Assembly (NCBI GenBank): GCA_019925095.2
Contig: JAHHIN020000030.1
Location: forward strand, 2,012,501-2,076,500
Source of the DNA: Dendrolimus kikuchii
Lineage: Eukaryota > Arthropoda > Insecta > Lepidoptera > Lasiocampidae
Length of the DNA stretch: 64,000 nucleotides
Direction: 5' to 3'
Shown: positions 1 through 9,707 of the stretch, in pieces
How the letters are laid out: each line of letters begins with the position of its first letter
Numbering within the stretch: position 1 is the first letter of the stretch
The notes under the pieces: model-generated
Databases searched by the model: none
Seen by the model: the letters and a program-made list of their open reading frames with translations, nothing else
What the model was told of the DNA's origin: nothing
Program-made: the position numbers and the translations under genes

Positions 1-117
1 GAGCAAATCCTGTTTAGCTGAGCACCTCAACCTGAATTTGAGGTCAAAAGACTGAATAATACACCTATTTGAGCACTGGTTCTGAGCCCTGCTCTCCTTT
101 GATCAACTTTATTTCAG

Positions 118-684
118 GTCTTGCTAAACAGTAGGGTTAGATATTCCCTCTTGGCCTGCTCTGTTTGAATAATTTTAGGAACATTTGCACACAGTGGTTG
201 TGAAGTCAATTCTTTAAAATTGCATAGTATGCAAAATCTCAATTTAGTCATAACCCCTTTAGGAGTAGTAATATGTCTACTCCAAATTTTTGAAATCAGA
301 ACTGTTATTTTTAGTTATGGTTTTTACGACCATTTCACTCTGCCTCGCCTGGTGTCCCAGACAGTTATAACAATAGGAAAACAGATCTTAGACATTGGAG
401 CAAATAATTTGATCACACCTGAGATTTAATGCTCACATGATGGTGATTGTAAGATAGACTTTTTGATAACTTATATGCCATCCTCGTATCGAACATTCTC
501 AGAGTTTCTGCAACCTGAGAATCAAGGACCTTCCGTCCTGACTGATTTTAGAGTAACTGGATATGGTGTCTATAGGATTTCTGCAATCCAATTTGCTATA
601 ATAGCAAATATTTTTGTGCCAAATGTTAGGCCACAAAGCAAGAGCAATAAAGAGTGGAGTTTCCAGTCTTTAAAGATCAATTGA
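118..684 (+). pseudogene. Possible host coding exon with two in-frame stops
   Basis: A splice-acceptor-like tract (pyrimidine-rich, ending TTTCAG at 112-117) is followed by one reading frame that runs about 189 codons to a TGA at 682-684. It is interrupted only by a TGA at 166-168 and a TAA at 427-429. The residues between the stops look protein-like (mixed hydrophobic and charged, e.g. LITYMPSSYRTFSEFLQPEN), and no transposon domain is visible. I do not recognise the family. It could be a decaying host exon, a processed remnant or chance. The antisense frame is also fairly open with more stops, which weakens the call. Confidence 0.3.
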
Positions 685-1072
685 GATACTATTTATCATC
701 TTACAGAATGTCACAGTCTCATAGCATAGACACTTATGATATTATATGTTTGTATAAATAAGGTTTAAAATTAGTATACAAATAGACCACTACTTTGCTG
801 TCTTAAGATTAATCAAACTATCTCTTATGTTATTATAATAGTAAGATGATAAGCTGTTATTTTAACCCCTGCTCTCTTATATGTAATTAATATAATTACT
901 TATTGTAATGTGTAACTAAATGTTTGCTGGAAATCTTACTATAAACCACTCGGAGGAATGTCCGGATGAGGTTTAGCTACTGGTAAGTGAAAATATGCCT
1001 GTTGAATGTTTGTTGTCACTAACCACTATGTCTTAACTTTAATTAATCTCTTTATTTGTAATATAAAATGTT

Positions 1073-1309
1073 TTACAATATATTACATATGAATTGAGAC
1101 CTCCGAGGTCCAAGAGGGCAGAAATCAACATCTGACTTCTTTATCAAAAACCATCTGAATGCAGCTCTTTGGATGGAGTCTGTTATATTCACTACTTTTA
1201 ATAGGTGAACTATCTCTTTTCTCATTAAGTGTATTGTGTAGTCTAAACAATTTACACCAAGATTTATAGGCTTGGCTGTATAATTAGTAAGGCTTAGATC
1301 ACTTGTCAT
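1073..1309 (-). CDS. Possible terminal exon of an unidentified host gene
   Basis: A 78-codon frame starts directly after a weak acceptor-like CTTAG at 1310-1314. It ends in TAA and is followed on the minus strand by an AATAAA-type signal near 1050. The product (starting MTSDLSLTNYTAKPINLGVN) is not recognised and has no transposon motif. The I-clade LINE begins only about 25 bp upstream, so if real this exon now lies just downstream of an intronic insertion. Short length and a weak splice signal keep confidence low. Confidence 0.2.
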   Translation of the reverse strand: MTSDLSLTNYTAKPINLGVNCLDYTIHLMRKEIVHLLKVVNITDSIQRAAFRWFLIKKSDVDFCPLGPRRSQFICNIL

Positions 1310-1335
1310 CTAAGACATTAGATGTGTTACTTTTT

Positions 1336-1531
1336 AACTTCTTCTTCTTCTTTTTTTGGATTATGGCTCCAACGCAGTTTGCATTGATTTGGCCAATGTC
1401 ACAGTAGGTGGTAAAATGTCAGGTGCATATAAGAGTATAAATGCGAAAAGAAAAATTTGGTCGGTGATCTTCCAAATCACTTTCTGAGATCCTGAGAACA
1501 ACACAAAACATAGAGTGTTAGACTAACTACA
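1336..1531 (-). other. 3' UTR and tail of the I-clade LINE
   Basis: Noncoding stretch between the ORF2 stop and a short (GAA)n-type tail on the minus strand, seen as cttcttcttcttc followed by a T-run at about 1339-1357. A simple-repeat tail is the usual 3' end of I-group LINEs. No other feature seen. Confidence 0.5.
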
Positions 1532-2015
1532 TTAGAGATAGATGTTATTTATTGTTAAAAACTTTGATAATATATGTACATGTCTACTATCAGCTAGGGT
1601 AAGAAGAAAGTCCACATTGACCGGTCGGGGAAAATCTTTGAGTAATATACTGTAGAGGGGAGAAACTATTTTGGGACATTCGAAAAAAATGTGATGGACA
1701 GAGCCGTCAGCTAAGCCGCACTCACAGAGAGAATTATCGCGAATTCTTAATTTTGCAAGAAATACAGGACAGCAACAGTGGCCAAGACGCAGGCGAATTA
1801 TAGTTGATATAACTTTTTTGGGTAGTTTTCTATAGTTGAAGAACCAAGGTTTGGGACGTAATGTTGGTTGCAAACTACCGTAGTATCTGCCAACAGTCAG
1901 ACGGGACTGTTGCCAGATACCATTCCAAGTCTCAAACATCTGGGGCCGCGCGAGAGAACGTAAATCGCGGGGAAAGCATTTATTATATTTGTTACTACCC
2001 GAACAGACAGCTTCC
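1532..2015 (-). pseudogene. I-clade LINE ORF2 C-terminal tail (separated part)
   Basis: About 160 codons from the duplicated target site (gaagctgtctgttc on the minus strand) to a stop. It contains the post-RNase H tail of I/Jockey elements: PWFFNYRKLPKKVIS, RLRLGHCCCP, and a CCHC-like ending CECGLADGSVHHIFFECP. It continues in frame from the RNase H segment that ends at 9708. The poly(T) tract at 2016-2029 belongs to the inserted element. Confidence 0.8.
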
Positions 2016-2029
2016 TTTTTTTTTTTTTT

Positions 2030-2434
2030 GGTTTTGAGGCGAGGGAAAATGCTTAACCGATTTACGCACAAACTGGGTCGTTGCTAGGGGAACGACACGC
2101 GTCGGTCGGGGGCGATAACACTGCAGCAATAGTATGCTCTTGGCAGCGCTCCGTCCGCGATCGACGTCACAGAATAGTGTGGAAGACTCCGAGCGTTGCT
2201 GCACGGGCGAGCAACCCCAATACCCACTAAAAACCCCCTCCTCCCTGACGACCCTGCGCTTTGAATGTGTTGGAAAGGCTGAGATTTAGAACATAGTTAC
2301 GCCCAGCCGATCCAGCGCAATAAAGTGCCTGGAGTGTGCCCTGGGAGAACACACCCCACTTCGTTGTGCGGGGGTAGAAGGTCCTTTGCTCTTCCTAGCA
2401 AGCTAAAGGCCCCCCGCGGTAAACGGAACCTAAC
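2030..2434 (-). other. 3' UTR of the R1-clade LINE
   Basis: Noncoding GC-rich stretch between the RT stop and the poly(A) tail. It is nearly identical to 41693-42090 in the second copy, including the gcaataaagtgcctgg region, so it is element sequence rather than host DNA. Confidence 0.8.
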
Positions 2435-4102
2435 TCAGGGAGGGAAGTAGTGCGCGTACCTGCCTCTCCGGGTGCCAGCTGAAGGCCGGCGACCTCGAGA
2501 AGACGCATTGGCACGCGCTGCAGGACTTCTCTCCCTGTCTCGTTCTGCGGCCTCCTTGAGTGACATTACTGTCTCGCAAAAAGTAACCGCAGCCCCCCAA
2601 TTGTCGCTGCTCTGCAGCATGGCCTTGACCAAGTCGCAGAGCGAGTCGACTGGACCTACGTGCGTCTCAAGTTCGAAACGCTGCGGCGCCCATGCGGCGC
2701 ACTCGACAAGCGTGTGTAACGCCGTGTCGGGCGCGCCGCACTGGCGGCAGTCCGGGGAAGGCAAGCAGCCCACAATGCGACACAGATACTTATCGAAACA
2801 TCCGTGTCCGGTAAGTATCTGTGTCGTCCTGAAGGTCAGGGTGCCGCTGGTGCGGTTGACCCATTCCGTCAGCTGTGGCCTGATTGCATCCACCGTGTAG
2901 CCGCCATAGGCCGCAGGGTTGTCGAGCTCTTGAGACCAGACGGCGATCATGGAGGCGGTTTCCCGCTTCCTGATCGCCTCGATTTCGACCTGACAGAAGG
3001 TCAGGCCTCTAGCTAGGGCATCCTGCCGGGTGCGGCGCACCACTGTCAGGACGTCCACCTGGAGATGCCAGGGCGGATCGCCTGCCAGGAGGGTGGCCGC
3101 CGTCCGCGACACTGTGCGATACCCCCGTATGGTCCTCACGGCCAGAACCTGCTGCGCCCGTTGCAGCAGGGTTCTGTTGTGGCGGTGAAGTGCATTGGAC
3201 CAGACGGATGCACGGTACAGTGCCATACTCCTCAGGATGCCAGAGTAAAGTTTCCGCGTCGCACCTCCCGGGCCCCCTACGTTGGGAAGCAGCCTCGAGA
3301 GTGCGCCCGCGGATTTGACGAGTTTGGGAACTAGCTGCTCAAAGTGCGCTTTGAACAGCCATTTCCCATCGAGAACTAGCCCCAGATATTTCATCTGGGG
3401 CCCTACTCTAATGGCCACCCCTTGGACCGAAACGGTCAAGTCCGCGGGGGGATTGCGAAATTTCCTATGGAACATGATGGCCTCCGTTTTCGCGGGGGAG
3501 ACCCTCAAGCCCAGCCTAGCTATTCGATCTATGACAATCGCCGACCCGGTGTTAGCGACGTCCACGGATTCCGCAAATGACGCAGCGCGTGCCGTGAGTA
3601 GGGTGTCGTCCGCAAAGCAGATCAGCCCTACCCCGGGTAGGACCGGAACCCGAAGGATCCAGTCATAACCTACGTTCCAAAGAATCGGCCCGAGGACCGA
3701 CCCCTGTGGAACGCCGCACGCGACGCGTCGACGACCTACCTCGGGATTGCCGGACTCACCGCCCTCCCAAAGGATATGTCGATCCTGCAGGTACGCGCCC
3801 AACAGCCTCGTGAGGTACGGGGGGACTCCATGCGCGCGGAGCCCCTCCCTGATCGTCTCATGAAGGAGGCTGTTAAAGGCGTTCGCTATATCTAGCGACA
3901 CCGCAAGAACGACATCCTTCGCTTGGACGGCTTCGTCCGTTGACGTTCGCAGCGTCTCGAAGGCGTCCATCGTGGAGTCCCACGAGTCCATTTTCCGCGA
4001 CGTAGTCCGGAGGACGGCGCGCCCTGCAGCGTCGAGATGCCTCACGAGCTGCTGATGCGAACTGCCTTTCGCATCTCGCCCAGCGACCTCGGTCAGCAGC
4101 AC
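2435..4102 (-). pseudogene. R1-clade LINE ORF2, RT and C-terminal domain, fingers missing
   Basis: 555-codon frame. The palm begins abruptly with VSLDIANAFNSLLHE (motif A), then GVPQGSVLGPILWN (motif B), CFADDTLL (catalytic, F-ADD as in R1/R2 types) near residue 161, and the C-terminal CRQCGAPDTALHTLVECAAW zinc motif. The finger motifs that should lie between the AMPR linker and the STMDAF segment cannot be found, which suggests an internal deletion of several hundred bases near 4100-4000. It cannot encode a working RT. Confidence 0.82.
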
Positions 4103-5022
4103 AGTGGACCTGCTTGCACGGACGGATGCCGCTTGGAGACGCGAGGCATCGCTTGCGAATCAGGCACAACCCTCGTCAGGGTCCATTGCGACATGTGCTC
4201 TGCCTGCGCGACTCCAGGTTCTCGAATTCGACTGGGTTCCCGCAGCTGGCCGCGTAGATGCCCACTTAGCGGCCAGGAAGAGGAGTCGAGCCTGGTAAGG
4301 GCCCAACGCGGGAAGAGAGGGGGGCGATGAACTGGGCTCGGACCGGAGGAGGGGGTAAGCTCAAATCTGATGTACCGATGATCAGAGAGCGACTCCACCT
4401 CCTCCAGCACCCTCCATCCGACAACTCTGCGGGCGGCCGCATGAGTGGCGAATGACAGGTCGATGACCGATCCACCCCGCGCGCGCACGCAGGTCTGGAC
4501 CGATCCCTGGTTCAATATGGTCAGGCCGGATTGAAGAGCCCATTCCTCAACCGTCCGGCCCCTAGGTTCCGTGAACGTATTTCCCCAGGAACAGTGTTTT
4601 GCGTTAAAGTCGCCCATCACGAAGATCGTTTTAGGCGATAATCTGTCTATGGCAGCCCTGATGGCGTCCAAGTGAAGCTCGAACTCCGCCAGGGGGCAGC
4701 TGCGCGAAAAGTAAACGCCTATGACGACGATACTCCCGCTCTCCGCCACCGCATAGCCCTTTCCTCTTTCGAGACATGTAAGCGGTGTGCCAGAACCGGC
4801 TCTGGCCACCACCGCTACCACGTCGTCGAGGTCGCCCACCCAATTGCCGCAAGGCGGCACGTAATAAGGTTCGCTTATTACGGCCAAGTTCGCTTGCCAC
4901 TCCGCCATCGCCTGCAGGCACAAATCCTGAGCGGTGGGGGAGTGGTTTACGTTCGCCTGAAATAGTATTGTTACGGGCGTACTAGGCATTGGAGGTGTCC
5001 ATTGCGCGTACTCCCGTAACAC
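4093..5022 (-). CDS. R1-clade LINE ORF2, endonuclease part
   Basis: AP-type endonuclease domain. FQANVNHSPTAQDL near the start, ISEPYYVP (catalytic Glu region), GDFNAKHCSWGN (Asp/Asn), SVIDLSFAT and SDHRYIRFEL (Asp/His) appear in the expected order over about 230 residues. The frame continues into a linker (AMPRVSKR, typical of R1 elements just before RT) and stops at 4093. The RT continues in another frame, so ORF2 is broken by frameshift and probably deletion. Confidence 0.82.
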   Translation of the reverse strand: MLREYAQWTPPMPSTPVTILFQANVNHSPTAQDLCLQAMAEWQANLAVISEPYYVPPCGNWVGDLDDVVAVVARAGSGTPLTCLERGKGYAVAESGSIVVIGVYFSRSCPLAEFELHLDAIRAAIDRLSPKTIFVMGDFNAKHCSWGNTFTEPRGRTVEEWALQSGLTILNQGSVQTCVRARGGSVIDLSFATHAAARRVVGWRVLEEVESLSDHRYIRFELTPSSGPSPVHRPPLFPRWALTRLDSSSWPLSGHLRGQLREPSRIREPGVAQAEHMSQWTLTRVVPDSQAMPRVSKRHPSVQAGPLCC

Positions 5023-8000
5023 CCGTGCGTTGTTTCGTCCTCGGATGGACGAATTTGCCCTTCACGTAGGGAGGCTGGCAGAACCTCGCCAACGTGGGGT
5101 GGGCAGCGTTGAGTCCCCCCGCCGCACACGCCGCGCAGTGGGGGTTCCGGGCCGTGCAGTCCGGCATCTTGTGTCCGCTCTTACCGCAGCGGAGACACAA
5201 GTTAGTCCGGTCCGGGCACGTGTCCGGACAGGTCTGGGCGCCATGGCCGACGTTGTAACACCGGTAACAACGTATCGGTCTGGCTTCCAGTGCCTCTACC
5301 CTCGCCGAGGTGAAGCCTACCACGAGGTAGCCCATCTCGACGATGACTTTGGCAGCAGCGACGGGGCACATCACGTACGATGCGCCCAAACCGCCCGGTC
5401 CTGCACCGATGTGCTTCGTGCGCACGTCGTCGCGCCGGCAGTTGCCGGCGCGCGCGATCGCGTCACGCAGCCCATCGACCGTGACCGATTCGTCCAGCCC
5501 AGAGACGTAAAGCTCCCCACGCTTTACGGGGCGGACGACCTCGGCCATCCCTGCAAGGGCTCCGCGCAGAGCCTCGGCGACGCAGTCCGCCTTGGCCGCG
5601 CTCTCGGGTCCCGGCTGGAACTCGAGAAGGCGCGCGTCCCTGACGGTCCGCACCACCTTCAGCCCCTCGCGGAGGCCCATGGCCGCGATGTCGACCACCG
5701 TCGAGGCCTTCGCGAAGACCTCGCGATAACCGACACCCTTCGCGGCCGCTGCCGGCAGCAGTTTGATGATAACTGCGGCCGACTTCGGCTCACGGAATAC
5801 TACCGCAGGCTTCGCAGCCTGTTTCCGTTGTTGCTGCCCCCGCCCCGTCGGCAGGGGAGCAGCTTGCGCCTGGGTGGGGGGAGGGGGCCCGTCGGCCCTC
5901 GCCCCCTTACCCTTTTTCCGCTTGACGACCGTCGTCCACGCCCCCCCCTCCGGGGCGGGGGCGGGGGCCACGGGCGCCGGCGGCGGCGCGACGTGCGCGA
6001 TGCGAGCGCGGACGGCGGGCGCCGCGACTACCGATGTCGCGGCCGCAGGCGCCGTCTGTTGCCTAGGGGCCGGCCTAGGAGCCGACACCACAGGCACGGG
6101 TGCCGTGGCGGGGGCCGTTAATGCAACGGCGGCATCGCGTGCCGCTCTCCGCTGCATTTTCAGCCTCCACTTCACCCCCCCTCTATTCGTCTTTTTTTTT
6201 AGGGGGGGGGGCGGTGACGGTGGGGAGTCCGTCACCCCGACAGCCGGGGTCGCCACCACCTCCATCGGAACCGGGGTACTTACTTCCCCCGCATTCCGCC
6301 GGACGGCGGCGGCAGCCGTGGCCGCTTTCGGCCTAACGGCCACTTTTGGTGCCGGTTTGATTGCCGGCGCCTTGCCTCGGTCGGCCGCTAGTGGTGGACG
6401 GAGGGTCGGCGCGGCATTCAGCCGGTCCTCGATTCCGGCGAACCGGGCATCGAGTATGGGGGCGACAACGTCGATCACGGCCCGCACAAACGCGTCGTGA
6501 TCGATGCCGCCGGGCCCCGTTGGAGCGGGTGTCGGCGCCACCCCGTTGGCGGCCGCCGGAGCTCGCTCCGTCCCGACGACGGGAGCCGGTGTCGGCCCTG
6601 CTACCGCAGCACGGGCCGGACGCGATTTTTTAACCGCAGCGGGTGCGGCGGGCGGTTCCGGTACCGCCGCCGCCTCCGCCGTGGCGGCTTGGGCCTTTCG
6701 CTTGACGGGTACGGGGGTCGGCGCCGCCATTACAGCAGGCGCCGGCTCCGCAACCGAAGCGGAGGCCTTTAGGGCCTTACGCATGTCTTCAAACTCCCTG
6801 CGGTAGGAGCGGTTTTCCTCCCGCAGCGAGTTTAACTCCATGCGTAGCCTGGCGTTCTCGTTACCGAGCTTCCAGGCCTCGGATTCCGGATTTCGCGTGA
6901 CCAGTGTGTCGACGATGTCCGACACCCTGGACGCGGCCTCCTTCAGCCGGCGCACGTAAACCCCGTTCAAATTGCCCGACGTTTGGGCAATTTGAATTAT
7001 CTCGGCGACCTGGGCGCACGCCGCTAGGCGGAGCTCCCCAGGGCCGAGAGCCGATATATCCCCGACGAGGGCGGCGCACTGGCTAGCCGCGGCCACTTTG
7101 GCGGCGGTTGCCTTGCGCGCCTTGCGCCCCCTTTCACCCCTCTCGGTGTGGAGGTAGGCCTCCGCACCCGCGAGAATGCTAGTAGTCGCCGCGGGTGCGC
7201 CCCCCGTGGGGCACAGAGGCGAGCGCGCGCGCGCTGGGGAAGAAGCACCCGACGTGCCGTCCGAATCGGCGCCGCTGCTTTGGGACCGGTCCCAGAAGCG
7301 CGACCTCGATCCGGGAACGAGCATCGGGGCACACGAAATCGGCACCGTTGCCGTTGAAGACGTTGACGGCGCCGCCGAACCCGATGCCGAAGACGATGAG
7401 GCTGTGAACGAACATGACGACGTCGTCGTGCCCGCCGCCGCTGCCGCTGAAGACGAGGACGTGGACACCGCCGCAGCCGAAGACGCAGGCGCCGACATCG
7501 CAACAGCGGCTCCCATCCCATTAGGGAAGGAAGACGAGGGGGTCGTCGCTGCCGCGCCTACGAAGTCCCTATTCACGACCCCGGCCGACGGCGCGAGTGA
7601 GGCTCGCGCGACAACCGGTGTCGTTGGACGGCTGCTCTCGACGTTGCAGCCCGAAAGGTTGCAAGTCGATGTCGTAGGCACAGGTGAAGCCCGTGCGCTA
7701 TACGACACCGTCGTCGTAGGGCACCCATCCCCTGCCGTCGCTGAACCGGCCGCCGTGTATACCGGACTACAGGCAGGCGCTTCAGGGCGGGAATAACTAT
7801 GATCGCGAATCGCACCGTAGAGCGCGTGCTCCAGCGAGTCTGGGACGCTGCCGGACGGTGGGATGTGATCATGCTCTACGTAGGCGCCGCTCCCTTGCAC
7901 GAGTGAGGCTCGCGCAGAGGTAGGTGGCGCCATGTAGGCATATTGAACTATGGTGCTTGCAGCGCTCACGGCCAGGCAAACGGCCGAGTTCGCTGCAAGC

Positions 8001-8377
8001 AGTACGTTCCTATCTATCTCCGGGTGTGCTGCGCTCCTGCGCGCGGCACGCCCGGATGGGGCCCTAGGCGCCATGGGAACCGGAGGCGGTCCCATCGCGC
8101 CGCACCTATCCTCATGCGTGGCGGCGGTGAGGTCTACCACCGCCGACGCATCCCCTACCGAGCCGGGCATATCAGCAGCCGTGAAAACGGCACTATCCGC
8201 ATGCCCGTGACGCGGCCCGGCAACCGACCTGCTGCGACGGGCCGATGAAGACGACGCCTTTTTCACCCGCGTCTCCCCGATCTCAGGCATTAACCAGCCA
8301 TCCTTGGCCTTCGTGTGGTCCCGCTTTCGCGGGACACTCGAAGGCCTCGGGGCCTTCTGGGGGCCTGGGCCATCCAT
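4982..8377 (-). CDS. R1-clade LINE ORF1 (Gag-like)
   Basis: Uninterrupted 1131-residue ORF, long for an R1-clade ORF1. The N-terminal half is low complexity, rich in Ala, Ser, Pro and Thr. A coiled-coil-like segment (ENARLRMELNSLREENRSYR) sits near residues 505-540. Pro/Ala/Lys-rich linkers follow, then a C-terminal zinc cluster near residues 1030-1090: CYRCYNVGHGAQTC, CLRCGKSGHKMPDC and CAACAAGGLNAAHP, the three-knuckle layout of R1-clade Gag. It should bind element RNA and direct the particle to chromatin. It ends overlapping the ORF2 start by 41 bp in another frame. Antisense ORFs across this GC-rich region are shadows. Confidence 0.88.
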   Translation of the reverse strand: MDGPGPQKAPRPSSVPRKRDHTKAKDGWLMPEIGETRVKKASSSSARRSRSVAGPRHGHADSAVFTAADMPGSVGDASAVVDLTAATHEDRCGAMGPPPVPMAPRAPSGRAARRSAAHPEIDRNVLLAANSAVCLAVSAASTIVQYAYMAPPTSARASLVQGSGAYVEHDHIPPSGSVPDSLEHALYGAIRDHSYSRPEAPACSPVYTAAGSATAGDGCPTTTVSYSARASPVPTTSTCNLSGCNVESSRPTTPVVARASLAPSAGVVNRDFVGAAATTPSSSFPNGMGAAVAMSAPASSAAAVSTSSSSAAAAAGTTTSSCSFTASSSSASGSAAPSTSSTATVPISCAPMLVPGSRSRFWDRSQSSGADSDGTSGASSPARARSPLCPTGGAPAATTSILAGAEAYLHTERGERGRKARKATAAKVAAASQCAALVGDISALGPGELRLAACAQVAEIIQIAQTSGNLNGVYVRRLKEAASRVSDIVDTLVTRNPESEAWKLGNENARLRMELNSLREENRSYRREFEDMRKALKASASVAEPAPAVMAAPTPVPVKRKAQAATAEAAAVPEPPAAPAAVKKSRPARAAVAGPTPAPVVGTERAPAAANGVAPTPAPTGPGGIDHDAFVRAVIDVVAPILDARFAGIEDRLNAAPTLRPPLAADRGKAPAIKPAPKVAVRPKAATAAAAVRRNAGEVSTPVPMEVVATPAVGVTDSPPSPPPPLKKKTNRGGVKWRLKMQRRAARDAAVALTAPATAPVPVVSAPRPAPRQQTAPAAATSVVAAPAVRARIAHVAPPPAPVAPAPAPEGGAWTTVVKRKKGKGARADGPPPPTQAQAAPLPTGRGQQQRKQAAKPAVVFREPKSAAVIIKLLPAAAAKGVGYREVFAKASTVVDIAAMGLREGLKVVRTVRDARLLEFQPGPESAAKADCVAEALRGALAGMAEVVRPVKRGELYVSGLDESVTVDGLRDAIARAGNCRRDDVRTKHIGAGPGGLGASYVMCPVAAAKVIVEMGYLVVGFTSARVEALEARPIRCYRCYNVGHGAQTCPDTCPDRTNLCLRCGKSGHKMPDCTARNPHCAACAAGGLNAAHPTLARFCQPPYVKGKFVHPRTKQRTGVTGVRAMDTSNA

Positions 8378-8497
8378 TACTGGAGGCCCGTTCCTTTGCC
8401 GAGACCAGTCGACGCGTGTGAATAACTCGACACAAACGACCGTTATTGCGTAATGCGCTTAGGTGCGCCGAAATAAACAAGCGAATAGAGCTTAACA
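8378..8497 (-). other. R1-clade LINE 5' UTR, inner part
   Basis: Noncoding stretch just upstream of ORF1. It ends at the short duplicated site ttaaca (8492-8497), which recurs at 9570-9575 on the far side of the Jockey-like fragment. The outer part of the 5' UTR is 9571-9707. Confidence 0.5.
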
Positions 8498-8554
8498 ACT
8501 CACCCCAGTCGAAAAACAACTGATTCGCGCCGGAATCAAACTAAATAACAGTTT

Positions 8555-9018
8555 ATAGTCCTCGTCTGCTGAGCAGAACACAAAGATTAATCCAACGAGT
8601 TCAGAACGCATGTGCACGCTTTTGTTTTGACATTCCCTTTAGGAATCATGTGACACCATATTTAAATAAGTGTTCGATGTTAAAAATGAAGTACCGCCGT
8701 AAACTGCATCTAGCCTGCTTACTTTTCGGTGTCATCAAGTATAAAGCTCCATTATACTTATATGATAAACTTTCGTGGTTTGCTTCTCAGAGATCGACTG
8801 AATTGCGACAATGTGCTATGCAGCTTACAACGTTACGGCATAAGACGGTTGCTTTTAGGGGCAGTTTTCGCTATGCTGCGACAAAATGTTGGAACAATAT
8901 TCCACCCCCTATTAAAAGCTTGCAAAATATACACGGGTTTAGAGCAAAATTAAAAAAATTTATATATGATCATCAAGTGAGTCAGGCGGATCTTGTACAT
9001 GATACTAGTGCCATATAA
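8555..9018 (+). pseudogene. C-terminal RT fragment of the Jockey-like LINE
   Basis: The frame reads RLIQRVQNACARFCFDIP, then VTPYLNKCSMLKMKYRRKLH, then a KTVAFRGSFRYAATKCWNNI ending. This matches motif for motif the last 130 residues of the LINE ORF2 at 44494-47313 (RLIQRIQNSCARFCFQIP, HITPFLN, RRKLHLATLLFG, AAFRGCFKFAATHCWNDLP). A frameshift lies near 8545 before the block TVYSPRLL. The catalytic RT part is absent. Confidence 0.78.
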
Positions 9019-9298
9019 TTATGTTGGTTTTATGTGCAGGATCTGCCTGATCTACTTTAATTTTTCAGTTTCTTTTTGCCTGTTTAACCGTGATTATTCT
9101 GAGATTAAATATTTCCTATTTGCAGCATATTTGACACAAACCAACAGACTGACAGACAAAATATAAAATTGATATTGTTATAGTTTTTAAGCTCTATGTT
9201 CCTTATTCCATCATTATGTTCTTCTTTATAAATTCGCTTCGTAGCATTAATTTTTATATCATTTTTTTATATTATATATTAATTTTTATATTTGTTGG

Positions 9299-9299
<1 letters not shown>

Positions 9300-9356
<57 letters not shown>
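9300..9356. repeat. (TA)n microsatellite
   Basis: About 28 uninterrupted TA units inside the 3' UTR of the Jockey-like fragment. A short hydrophobic ORF across it (9216-9404) is an artefact of the repeat. Confidence 0.95.
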
Positions 9357-9361
<5 letters not shown>

Positions 9362-9570
9362 TGTTTGTTTTGATTTGTGTTTGTTTCGTTTTGTCTATCC
9401 GTGAGTCACTTGAACGGCCCTAACGGAAGACCAGCGCTGGTTGAGCCAACCAGCATCATGCTGAGTTAGGACCGATTCAGAACTTCATTTCTATTGTATT
9501 GTTTTATTTGTTTTAGTACGTTTCTGTGTGTATGTAGTTCTGAATAAATATTTTTCTTTCTTTCTTTCTT

Positions 9571-9707
9571 TAACACTTTACACTATCACTACACAACTGT
9601 TGTCGCAATTTGTCGCTTTTTGAGAGCGAAAAAGCGTAAAAAATTGCAGTTTTCCGCAAAGAGCACGGGCATTTGCGACTGCTTCGCACGGATGCCGTCC
9701 GGGAATG
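9571..9707 (-). other. R1-clade LINE 5' end (outer 5' UTR)
   Basis: Between the (TTTC)n end of the Jockey-like fragment and the target duplication at 9708. By the target-duplication logic this is the first 137 bp of the R1-clade element. It is not related to the I-clade RNase H tail, which resumes at 2015. Confidence 0.6.

Larger units (their letters stand above)
8498..9569 (+). mobile_element. Jockey-like LINE, 5'-truncated, inserted in the R1 5' UTR
   Basis: Plus-strand 3' fragment of a LINE. Coding similarity to the C-terminus of the LINE at 44494-47313 begins near 8510 and runs to the stop at 9018. A 3' UTR with a TA microsatellite (9300-9356) follows, then an AATAAA (9543-9548) and a (TTTC)n tail ending near 9569, a typical tail for this group. 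ttaaca at 8492-8497 and 9570-9575 may be its short target duplication. It opposes the strand of its host element. Confidence 0.7.
2016..9707 (-). mobile_element. R1-clade LINE, GC-rich, inserted in the I-clade LINE
   Basis: Minus-strand element with ORF1 (4982-8377), an endonuclease frame (4093-5022), an RT frame (2435-4102), a 3' UTR and a poly(A) tail (T-run at 2016-2029). A perfect 15-bp target duplication (gaacagacagcttcc) lies at 2001-2015 and 9708-9722, which fixes the 5' end at 9707. The coding part is strikingly GC-rich compared with its AT-rich surroundings. It is inserted in another LINE, not 28S rDNA or telomeric repeats, so it is not an rDNA-restricted R1. Its 5' UTR is interrupted by a Jockey-like fragment. 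Part of the RT is missing, so this copy is dead. Confidence 0.82.

Noticed and set aside
5030..7872. Long ORFs on the plus strand across the GC-rich R1-clade ORF1 (e.g. 5030-6121, 5763-6500, 7176-7796)
   Set aside because: Antisense shadows caused by high GC; low-complexity Arg/Pro/Gly products with no motif, opposite a clear zinc-knuckle ORF.
9216..9404. Membrane protein of Ile-Tyr repeats
   Set aside because: Translation of a (TA)n microsatellite.
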